Of a stretch of DNA of 23,135 nucleotides, positions 10,447-19,144 are shown piece by piece. Every line of letters begins with the position of its first letter. Position 1 is the stretch's first letter. Source of the DNA: Syncephalis fuscata (Eukaryota; Zoopagomycota; Zoopagomycetes; Zoopagales; Piptocephalidaceae); NCBI GenBank assembly GCA_025786725.1, contig JAHLTZ010000137.1:1-23135 (forward strand), read 5' to 3'. The position numbers were made by a program, and so were the translations under genes. Below the pieces are notes generated by a model. The model was given only the letters and a program-made list of their open reading frames with translations, had not been told where the DNA came from and made no database searches.

Positions 10447-12228
10447 GAAGTACATCACGGGATAATGCATCCGGTGCATGGGATCGAGAACCAATACGGC
10501 CACTATACCGTGTATCACCCAACTGCAGTACCATATGAGCCATGCCAGTACGCTGCTGACGCACCTGTAATGCTGCGGCCGATCCTAATGGTGTATCATT
10601 GCTGGGCATGGCATCGAGACGTTGTTGTTCTGCCATTTGTTTCATTCGCTTCTCCGTCTTTGCCTTGCCAGATTGCTTTCCATGGAACTTGTGTGATAAT
10701 TCACGGAAGGCCTAAATAAAAGTGTTGTTAATAAGTGTGCGTGCCATTATAACAGCATCGTATTAATTTACCTCTTTCTGATTCAAGCGATGGCCATGTT
10801 TATCCATATAGACCAGATCGACTTGTGGCTGATATTCACGCATCATCGAGTCCCATTCTCTTTGTCGTCGCTGTTCCTGGTAGCGGGCTTCTTCTTCATG
10901 ACGTTCACGTTCACGTTCAAGGGCGTGACCACCTCGTTTGCCAGATTGAGCGGCTGCTTCTCGCCGAAGTTGTTTCTCTGCTTCTCTTTCTCGATCCATA
11001 CGGGCATATTGTTTTTGCATTTCTTGCTTAAATTCAATTTGTTTGTGTGCCATGCGTGCATTACGTAATTCCTTTTCTGAAGGATTAACTGCCAAGCCTG
11101 GTATGATGATCATATTTAATATTAATATTATTGTCAACGATTCATCTAATAGCCTCTTACCTTTTTGACGTAGTAAAGCCATAGTGGCGCCGAGACCTGT
11201 GGCTACCAATGGTTCATCGCTGATGGCCGTCTCCTAATTATTATAAAACTATAAGCTATTATCATTGTAATATTTGGTTTGATTTACCTTTTCTGCTGCT
11301 CGTTCTGGATCCAATTCTTCGTCTTCCTTTTCTTCTTCACCATCTTCATTCTTTACTATAGCCGAGTCGATTTCCATTGCGTTAGCTGTATTAAAATCGG
11401 TCATGCCAATATCGGTAGGTTCACGTTTGACCGCTATATTATCTGTCAAACTGCCTCGATTATCTGTATCTTCTTCCTTCTTGGTGGGTAATAGTACATC
11501 AAGGGTAAGCCCACGTACAAACTCTGTAGTATCTGAGAATACAAGTTCATTGTTACCATTATTAGGATTGGCATCTGTATCATTGGCAGCATTCCACGAT
11601 TCATCTTCATTATCCGATGCTTCTCTAATACGTTTAACTAGTATAATAATTAATAATTAATAATTAATAATTAATAATTAATAATTATATATATATATAT
11701 ATTCTGTACGTTTCATACCTTGTTCAGCAATCTCTTCTGCTGCACTACGTTTATTACGCTTCTTGGTTGCAGTTTTACGAGCTAGTGCTAACGCCTGTTG
11801 TAAATCATCATCATCAACCAGATTAGTGGTTGATAGATCAGCTCGAGCAATAATATCTGGCTTTTCCTCGACATCTAATGCCATGGCTAATTCATCGGGT
11901 ATTGCTTGTTCAGTCGTTGATGTTGATTGTGGTCGTCGACGTACTTTTCGCCCCTTCTTACTTTGGCGTGACTTTCTAAATGTAACATCTGCTTCTTCTT
12001 GTGTATAATAATCGCTCATAATTTGCATTTCTTATTTATTCTGGTCAGTTTATATGATATATTATTACTGTTTGTTACACTTACTTGTATAATCAAGTGT
12101 TTCTCCTTCAGCACGTAATCTATCGGTGACAGTCTGTCGTGATTGGTCATTTGGTGGTTGATCAGGATCTTTACCTAACATAAAACTCTAATATAATAGA
12201 TGTTTATTAAATATAAGGATAAATTATA

Positions 12229-12267
<39 letters not shown>

Positions 12268-13253
12268 GCAATAGTTAATTAAAACTACTTACTTTAGATT
12301 TTACACCATCAATGACATCATCGTAATGGGAAAGAATTGTTGGCTTATTGCCAATCGTGGTAGAAAATTCTTCATCGTCGTATCCCGTATAAATGGGCCG
12401 TTTTTTCCTATTCTCTAAATTACGTTCCAATCGACTCTTTTCTGCCAAATGAATACTTTCCAGCTGGTCTCCTTCCTCTAATAAGTTTATTAATATTAAT
12501 AGAATTAATTATTTTAATTAATTACCTTCATTTTCCATAATAGTCGAGTCTTTAAGTACTAGTACTTGTTCTTCGCCTTCTTGGAATTCTGATAGATCAT
12601 GAGCTACCTTTAATCCTTTTAGATGTTCTATATTATTATTATTGTAAGTTATAGGCAGACTTATAATATTCCATGCTATTAATTCACTTACCGGCTGAAT
12701 AGTCCGACTGGCCATTAGCAGCAATCTCATCCTGTTCTTCTAGCTGTTGAGCACGTTTTGCCGCAAGTGCTCGTTCTTTGGCTTTGGCACGGTCTGCCTG
12801 TCGATTACGACGCACCCAGTCTACTGCGCTAACCTCACCTGACTGTACATCAGCCTCACCTAGCCCCTTTCCTTCTAGCTTTTTTGATAGTTTAGCGCGA
12901 TTCTGCAATCTAAACAAAGGTAGTAAGCGAATGCATGTTAGTTGCTATTTCCAGTTATTGTTCAGACTACCAATGCGCTTACTTTTCAATCTTGTTCTTA
13001 ATTGCTTTCTCTTCGGCTGCCTTTTTCTCTTTATCTCGTTGTTCGCGATAGTTACGCTCAGCTGTTACAGTAGCATTTGATGGTCCAGCCTCCAATGGCT
13101 TTAATCCCAAACTAATACGCAATTTACTATATAAATACAACACGATTAGTACAAAGCACAGTCATCGCTTACAATTCTGCTGCTAATAGCTTACTTGGTC
13201 TCCTCGAGAGAGAGCGAGATCTCATCCGCATTCGAATTATTGTCATCGGCCAT
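10442..13253 (-). CDS. SNU66: SART1/Snu66 family U4/U6.U5 tri-snRNP protein
   Basis: Eleven exons join in frame to 713 aa: 13195-13253, 12983-13126, 12692-12909, 12526-12627, 12293-12477, 12085-12187, 11719-12030, 11288-11637, 11161-11233, 10772-11097, 10442-10711. The N-terminus has an acidic start and SLSLEETNKLRISLGLKPLE, matching the Hub1-interaction (HIND) motif of Snu66. Family blocks follow: VDWVRRNR, GLKVAHDLSEF, VLVLKDSTIM, a charged coiled-coil-like run, NELVFSDTTEFVRGL, GLGATMALLRQKG, DLVYMDKHGHRLNQKE and the C-terminal AFRELSHKFHGKQSGKAKTE with SNDTPLGSAAALQ. The protein is a structural part of the tri-snRNP, needed in the nucleus for pre-mRNA splicing. Every block is in order, so it should be functional. 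Exon 7 uses an AAG acceptor because the nearby CAG would give an in-frame stop. Introns 5 and 7 hold simple repeats. Confidence 0.95.
11644..11703. repeat. 7-nt satellite plus (AT)n filling SART1 intron 7
   Basis: About six copies of TAATAAT/TAATTAA-phase heptamers run directly into an (AT)n stretch. Together they make up most of the 81-nt intron 11638-11718, leaving little room for ordinary intron sequence. Confidence 0.85.
12230..12267. repeat. (ATT)n microsatellite in SART1 intron 5
   Basis: About 12-13 uninterrupted ATT/TTA units inside the intron 12188-12292, which at 105 nt is the longest intron of this gene. It is likely length-variable between strains. Confidence 0.9.
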
Positions 13254-14125
13254 TTTGAAAAAAGATAAAAACAATCAATGTAAAGAATGTGAGTTAAAGA
13301 AAATCCACCAATTTTATTGAAACAGATCATGTTACTTGTATGACTGTGACTTAATCACACCAAACATCCACTTATTAGTAAGCGTTTAAGCACTACAAAT
13401 GTAATAATATAAACAAACAGTATAGACTTGCATATTTACATTCTTTAAATTATAAAATACATAAAACTTGTGATTAAACCATAAATATGTAGATTGGTTG
13501 CTTAAATACCATAATCCAGATAACACTTTAAGAACTGATGACAAGTCATATACTTAAGGAATGCCTATTGATTTAATATCTTTTTTAAGACGATGATTTA
13601 AATTATCAATCTAGTGGGTCATACAAGTAGCTATACCCCACTATAGTCTTATTTAGTAGAAATAATGAACTTATATTTGTTTGATAATTGGCCATTGGAA
13701 GTATTTCTATTCATTATTTGTAGTTTATGTTCTTTATACAATTGATTATAACAATGAAACAGCATTAAATAATCACAAAATAATTAAAATTAACTTTTAA
13801 ATACTATGCATAAACATTGGTAATAAAACCACAAATAGTTAAACTATAGTGAGGAAATACGTAAATTAAATCATTAAAACATGCAATAATTGAGTAAATT
13901 GCATGACATAAAAATAGCTTAAATAGTTTCTATTACAATGCAATCGTTATTATGTAATGTAGTAAATAAACTAAATGATTGGCTAATATGCTGCACACTA
14001 TTATTCAATGTTACAATAAACAAAAGATCCATTTAAAACAAGATTGTATATCATAAAAGTATCTATTAATCAATATATTTCAGTGTTTATTTTTGAATAA
14101 ATCATAAATGCAGCCAACTCATAAC
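13254..14125. other. Intergenic region between NTPDase A and SART1
   Basis: About 870 nt of AT-rich sequence. The left side should hold the SART1 promoter, directly upstream of its ATG on the minus strand. The right side holds the 3' end of NTPDase A, with a minus-strand AATAAA at 14086-14091, 35 nt past its stop. I see no coding exon, tRNA or repeat. Confidence 0.55.
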
Positions 14126-15501
14126 TTAAGGACGAATGCTTTCAACATATTCAATCATGGCACCCAAGGTCCAGCCAAATTTACCAGCAGGACTTTGGTC
14201 AACAAAGTTGAATTCACGATCAATTGGCAGACGATAGCTGTCCACGGCCAATCCTAATAACAAAGCAGCGCCAAAGCATGTCGAGTCGGTCGATTCATCG
14301 TTGTCCGAGTCATCATCCGAGTTCTTCTCCTTCAAATTGTTTCCACCGCTTTGGCAGGCCTTTTGGGCCGCGTTCTGGATACATTTCATGCTGGATTTAC
14401 CAGTGCATTGAAGTTGTTCAGCAATATCATAGTAGTTACCAGTACCGAATACTGGCATGTCGGCTGGGATATCTGGCTGGTAGACACTATTGATGGCGCA
14501 TGGCTCAACTGCACAGACTGAGTTGCGACCAAGTAGTGTTCGGCGAACAACTTCACGACAGCCTTCAAAATTACCTCGACCAATTAGCTTAACAGTACGT
14601 CCATTCACCACAAAGCTCTGAGTAACGCCATTGGGTGTGCATGGATCTTGGATTTCAGTGCTGTTATTGCCATCGGCGAGTACTTCAACCATACGTTTGC
14701 GGGCTTCGCCAACACCAAGGCCTAAGTAAGAGTGGGCGTACAATTCGTAGGATGTTTCGTTGACCTGAGTGGTATAGGCGCCCTTCAAAGGAGTGGTGGC
14801 TGGTTTGAATGTAACCTGTGTCGAGCCGTTGCCAAGATCAAGTGCAGCAATAGTTTGTGGTTTGTCCGAACCATGCAGTGTATTCATTAGTGTATTAGTG
14901 GTGATCCATCCATAGATACCCTCTTGTTCTCCTGTAATGATTTGAGCACCAGACTTGCTATCAAAATTGAATGGAACCTTGTTTTTGTTACCCAAGAACG
15001 CAGCAACAGCATCCATCACTTGTTGACGACGAGCTTCAGGTAATAGTCGTAGACCAGCAGTGGCCTTTAGGAAAATTGGTGTGTTGGAGTGATATTCCGA
15101 TGGAATAAACTTTTTGGCCTTTTCAATCAATGGCAAAAGATATTCGGCAACCTTAGCTGGTTCTTGCGCGGCTAGGCCCGGTGCTACTTTAGCTTTTTGT
15201 TGTTTTCCGCCCTTTTTGAACATTGGATTAACGGCAACGTGTGGATTTTTGGCAGTTACACTTTGCCAGTAATATGGATAAATTCGTGTACCACCCGAGC
15301 CAGCATCGATAATCAAGGCATAATTGATGGCTGAAGCCTTAGCCGGCTTATCTGAATATGGTTGAGCAGCATAGGCATATGATGGTGGTGGCGGTTATAG
15401 CTTCTGGCTGGAGTAGCTTCAGCAGTATTAGATAGATTGACTGTGACCAGCATGGTGGATGCAAGCCAAGAGGCTTGTACTAACTGAATAAATAGATTCA
15501 T
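14126..15501 (-). CDS. Secreted apyrase (GDA1/CD39 NTPDase) A, with one apparent frameshift
   Basis: The family hydrolyses extracellular or lumenal NTPs and NDPs to NMPs with divalent metal. Reading from the ATG at 15501, a signal-peptide-like start (MNLFIQLVQASWLAS) leads into a linker; near 15390-15397 the frame is lost by one base. The other frame continues with a Pro/Tyr/Ala-rich linker and NYALIIDAGSGGTRIYPYYW (ACR1). Then come KATAGLRLL (ACR2), ITGEQEGIYGWITTN (ACR3, with the catalytic Glu), LDLGNGSTQVTF (ACR4) and FGWTLGAMIEY (ACR5). Allowing one missing base, the length is 458 aa, close to the 468 aa of neighbour B. An Asp/Ser-rich acidic loop near the C-terminus is absent from B. ACR4 reads GNGS where B has GGAS. 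No C-terminal membrane helix is seen, so a soluble secreted enzyme is likely. The frame loss could be an assembly error in a CCGCCACCACCA run, or a true lesion. Confidence 0.85.
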
Positions 15502-16249
15502 AATAATTGTAACAAATGTGACGTATTAGCAAAAAATGCTTACTAGAATACTGAAAAAATGGAAAAGTAGTGCAATTTAGAGTAGCGATAGCAACATATA
15601 GAATTCAAATCAGGGAATTTTATTTTAATAAAGGAGCAATTTATAAGAGCGATGGTCGTTAGTTTCACATCTACATCATTCTGCTACACGAAGTCGCACC
15701 GTGCTTTATCACGAAACACAAGGCCTTATGCGTAGAAGCTACTATACACTAGTTAAGGCGAAGATGACCAAAGCAATTTTATTAGATATGGCATGTGACA
15801 GAAGTTACCATCAAACGCGCTGGTGTACTATGACCACAGTATCAGTAATAGATAGCGACCTTTTTGGTCTTGTCAGGTTATTTAATTCGCCAATGGTCAG
15901 GCCTTTCATACGCTGTAACTCTTGCTCAATACACAAATGTAAAGGAGATAAATCCGGCAATATGTCATTAATTAATTGTTACTCAGTTATAATATCGTTG
16001 CACGCGTGGCTGGAAACCGTAATTAATTTAATAAAACATGACTTTTATTTACAATTATATATTTTTTATTCCTTAGATTCTAACATTTAGTGCATAGCTA
16101 TGAAACGGCTGTTCCATTCGTACTACAACGCTCCTGTTGCCTTTTTTGTTTTTGGGTGTGCACTACGTAATTTGTATAAATGGCATTTATTGCTTTTGTG
16201 TATTGAAGTTACACAACTTGCAATAGCCAATAGATGTCTTCTAGTCTTC

Positions 16250-16435
16250 TCATACATTGTGTTTCATTTTCGGTGAATATGCCGCCATGTGTATCACACA
16301 AGCAAGCTTGCGGACTGTATAGGATAGGCCACCATTTGCGGACTCCACAAAACATGTCACTTCATTGGCACAGTTATAGCTGTCTGAAAATCCCTTGCAA
16401 TCAATATTGCACATAAAATATTGTACTACAAACAT
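16250..16435 (-). CDS. Small Cys-rich open frame of unknown function (doubtful)
   Basis: A 61-codon ATG-led frame with five cysteines. Four fall in CNIDCKGFSDSYNCANEVTC, spaced like small disulfide-rich secreted domains, and a fifth lies near VRKLACVIHM. No signal peptide precedes it in this frame. A CAG just before the ATG could be a splice acceptor from an upstream exon I cannot identify. It may be an exon remnant or chance; I do not recognise a family. Confidence 0.2.
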   Translation of the reverse strand: MFVVQYFMCNIDCKGFSDSYNCANEVTCFVESANGGLSYTVRKLACVIHMAAYSPKMKHNV

Positions 16436-16566
16436 TCCTGGATTAAATATTTGTTTGTGTTTTAATAAATAATTAGTACCATTTAGTTATTATTAATAAT
16501 TACTGGTACGCATTTAAAACGTATCATTAATGGAAACAATGTTTAGTGTGTAACTGTCATATCGTA

Positions 16567-16584
16567 TTTTTTATTAATAAAAAA
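16567..16584. terminator. Palindromic AT-rich poly(A)-signal candidate after NTPDase B
   Basis: TTTTTTATTAATAAAAAA is a perfect 18-nt palindrome containing AATAAA on both strands, starting about 10 nt beyond the NTPDase B stop codon. It resembles the palindrome after the J-protein gene at 2367-2382. Confidence 0.4.
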
Positions 16585-16594
16585 ACAGCCATCA

Positions 16595-18001
16595 TTATTT
16601 TGATACGCGTTCAGCGATATTAAGTCCAATGTCGTTAGCGATATTGACCATTGCACCAAGTGCCCAGCTTAGCGTGCCAGTGGGTAGTGAGTCGGAGAAC
16701 TCAACAGTTCGGTCGAGGGGAATACGATAGCTATCGTGTAGCAATGCAATTGATAAAGCGGCATTAAAACAAATATTGTTCAAGAACGGAGTATTTTTAA
16801 ATGCCTGTTTGGCAGCAGTATTTGATAGGTGACTGCATTTGTCTTCTGCCGCACGGAGTAAACAACCTACTGTTGATGTTCCATCACATCCGAACAACTT
16901 GGCCGTATAATAATAACTGCCTGTAGCGTAAATAGGCATTTTTTCCGGAATATCAGGCTGATGGACTCCATTAATAGCACACGGATCGGTGGCGCAGAAG
17001 TTGCCACGGCCCAAAAGAGCCTGGCTAAGAATGGCGCGGCATCGGCCAAACTCGCCCTTACCTACCAGTGTTACAGTGCGATTATTGACATCAAACGAGG
17101 TAGTTGTGCCCAAGAATAGGCAAGGATCGCTAATAAGTCGCTGGCTCTTTGAATCCATCAATGATGCCACCATTCGTTTGCGCGCCTCATCAGAACCAAG
17201 CATCAAGTAGGAATGTGTGTAGAGATCATGTGTAGTGCCGTTAACACGGCTAGCATAGGCACCTTCTAAAGGAGCGACTGTAGGTTCGAAAGTGATTTGC
17301 GTGGAGGCACCACCAAGATCAAGAGTAGCCACTGTTTGCTCATTCTTTGATAACAGTCGGCCCAGCAGGCTGTTGGCAGCCAGCCAGCCAAACAATCCTT
17401 CGTGCTCGCCAGGAATAACTTGGGCACCCACTTTTGTATCAAATTTGAAAGGCACTTCTGTCTTATTGCTCATAAAAGCGGCAACTGCATCGATAAGTGC
17501 CTGGCGTTGCTGGCGAGGAACAAGGCGCATACCGGCCGTAGCCTTTAAATAAATGTAAGTGTTGGCATGGTGGCTTTGGGGAATAAACTGGGTAGCATTC
17601 TGGATTAGTGGTCGAAGATATTCAGCAACATTTTGAGGCTGCTGCGCTGATAAGCCAGGCGTAACTTTTGCTTCTAACTGTTTTTTGCCCTCTTTATCAA
17701 GTAATGGATAAACGGCAACTTGTGTCTGGTTGAGTCGAATACTGCTCCAGTAGAATGGATAGATTCGACTACCACTGCTACCTGCATCAATAAGTAGACC
17801 ATAACTAATATCATCAGTTATTGTTGATGGATTTGCAGTAGTAGCAGTAGCAGCACTATCAGCAGTAGCACTATCAGCAGTAGCGAATTTAATAGGACCT
17901 TCAAGAAATGGCAATGTTGCACCAATACTTGATGATACTAGACTAGTCGCAAAAAGCGTAATAGTTATGGTAACGTGTACCAAGCGAGCCAGTCGATTCA
18001 T
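16595..18001 (-). CDS. Secreted apyrase (GDA1/CD39 NTPDase) B
   Basis: An intronless 468-aa protein from the ATG at 17999-18001; the open frame extends to 18025 only through a non-ATG codon. The signal peptide is MNRLARLVHVTITITLFATS and on to about residue 27. A Thr/Ala/Ser-rich linker (about 40-62), containing a short repeated TADSA unit, precedes the enzyme. The apyrase conserved regions are complete: ACR1 LLIDAGSSGSRIYPFYW (69-85), ACR2 KATAGMRLV (153-161), ACR3 GEHEGLFGW (198-206, catalytic Glu 201), ACR4 LDLGGASTQITF (227-238) and ACR5 LSWALGAMV (444-452). Several Cys and N-glycosylation sequons fit an extracytoplasmic protein. No C-terminal membrane helix is seen. The DAGSSGSRI form of ACR1 resembles the ENTPD4/7-type Golgi apyrases more than CD39 itself. 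It hydrolyses nucleoside tri/diphosphates. It is a tandem, diverged copy of NTPDase A, which has the same orientation. Confidence 0.93.
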   Translation of the reverse strand: MNRLARLVHVTITITLFATSLVSSSIGATLPFLEGPIKFATADSATADSAATATTANPSTITDDISYGLLIDAGSSGSRIYPFYWSSIRLNQTQVAVYPLLDKEGKKQLEAKVTPGLSAQQPQNVAEYLRPLIQNATQFIPQSHHANTYIYLKATAGMRLVPRQQRQALIDAVAAFMSNKTEVPFKFDTKVGAQVIPGEHEGLFGWLAANSLLGRLLSKNEQTVATLDLGGASTQITFEPTVAPLEGAYASRVNGTTHDLYTHSYLMLGSDEARKRMVASLMDSKSQRLISDPCLFLGTTTSFDVNNRTVTLVGKGEFGRCRAILSQALLGRGNFCATDPCAINGVHQPDIPEKMPIYATGSYYYTAKLFGCDGTSTVGCLLRAAEDKCSHLSNTAAKQAFKNTPFLNNICFNAALSIALLHDSYRIPLDRTVEFSDSLPTGTLSWALGAMVNIANDIGLNIAERVSK

Positions 18002-19144
18002 GATGAAAAAGTGGATAAATATCAACTATTGTATTGGATTGGTAATAAAGATCAAAAGATGGATCTAATAAATAGAGAATAGGTTGTGTACTCGTTACGA
18101 AACGGAAGGAATCAGACTGGGAACTGCAAATAATAAGGAGTTGAACAAACAAGTCGATCATTCATTATGTTAAATACTTCTATTTCTACTGTCCGTTTTT
18201 CTTTTCTAGCTTGTGCTTAGATTGCTAAATCTAGAATATTGAAACGGCGGTCAATATCCACATGGCTGTTTCCCCCTTTAGCCACGATATATGACATCTC
18301 CTAAATTCAACTTTATCGTTTCTTTCTTATTGATACTACTCTCATGTAGCAACAATCATAGACGCAAGGCTAGCCTTAGATTCACCTTGTACCTGCACCA
18401 ATTCACATGGAACACAAACAGTTGGATGAAATCCAGGTTCATTGACTACATGCCGGCCCACAAGAATTGTTTATTACATTTACTAAATCAAGTAATTCTT
18501 TTTATATACATTAACCTATTGTGGTGATAATTAGTGATGCTGGCCATGAGCACGAGTATCTAATCGTCAATACAAATAAAATAAATAAATAAAGATTTTA
18601 TAGCTATAGGCCTATATCTACATATGGCTTAGTTTAGTTGCAGAGTTTCCAAGTCCAATGACTTGTTAAAGTGTAACATTGTTGTATGAATATTTATAAC
18701 GGGTATTGTACTGATCCAACATCACGATTAACGTTTTCCAAGCATCTGGACAATTAGTCTATTTTACGACATTTATTATCCGACAATTAATTGTTGTTAT
18801 ACAAATGGAGCGTTTACAATGGCACATGACGCGTGACCGCCATCAGCACTAAAAGGCAAACTCGTGTCAGTGATGACCACACTGGCCCAGTATTGTTTTG
18901 CATTCCTTTAATCTATGCATTCCTGCACTATTTCCTATCATTGCTGCTCCTCGTATACTGAATAGCAGAACGACAGTAATATTGGTTCTAGCAGTCCCGC
19001 CCCTTATCTCCTTTGCCTGGGAAAAGAAAATTTGGCGAATAGTTACTGAGTCTAGGCACTGACTGACATACCCATGTAGATATTGCTATTCATTCGCCGG
19101 CAATCACTACAATCGCAACTCTATTGTCCTTGGCCGTGTTTAAC
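18002..19144. promoter_or_regulatory. Shared divergent promoter region of NTPDase B and MFS transporter
   Basis: About 1.14 kb separates two outward-facing ATGs (18001 minus, 19145 plus). Near the MFS side are an inverted CCAAT (ATTGG, 18981-18985) and CCCGCCCCTTATCTCC (18996-19010ish), which combines a GC-box, a CCCCT stress-type core and TTATC (reverse of GATAA). These are motif matches only. A 78-codon ATG frame at 18291-18527 has a hydrophobic N-terminus but nothing else to support it. Confidence 0.45.

Larger units (their letters stand above)
15502..16594. other. Spacer between the two apyrase genes
   Basis: About 1.1 kb. It should contain the promoter of NTPDase A at the left and the 3' end of NTPDase B at the right. 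A plus-strand open frame at 15701-16090 begins with GTG and has no recognisable domain. A minus-strand Cys-rich open frame at 16250-16435 is listed separately. Confidence 0.5.

Noticed and set aside
10790-11068. Plus-strand frames opposite SART1 exon 10
   Set aside because: They are antisense shadows of the charged, repetitive SART1 coding sequence.
11650-12270. CRISPR-like or transposon repeats in the SART1 region
   Set aside because: These are simple AT microsatellites within introns, without spacers, terminal inverted repeats or a transposase.
15313-15501. An intron joining the NTPDase A signal peptide to the catalytic frame (GTACAAG donor to CTAAG acceptor)
   Set aside because: Phase would work, but paralog B has no intron there, and the skipped sequence reads as a sensible Pro/Ala/Tyr linker in the catalytic frame. 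A one-base indel is simpler, though not proven.
15701-16090. 129-codon plus-strand frame
   Set aside because: It begins with GTG, has no recognisable motif and sits in a promoter/3' region; no support beyond openness.
18291-18527. 78-codon plus-strand frame with a hydrophobic start
   Set aside because: It looks like a signal peptide at first, but the rest is low-information sequence inside a divergent promoter; no splice or family support.
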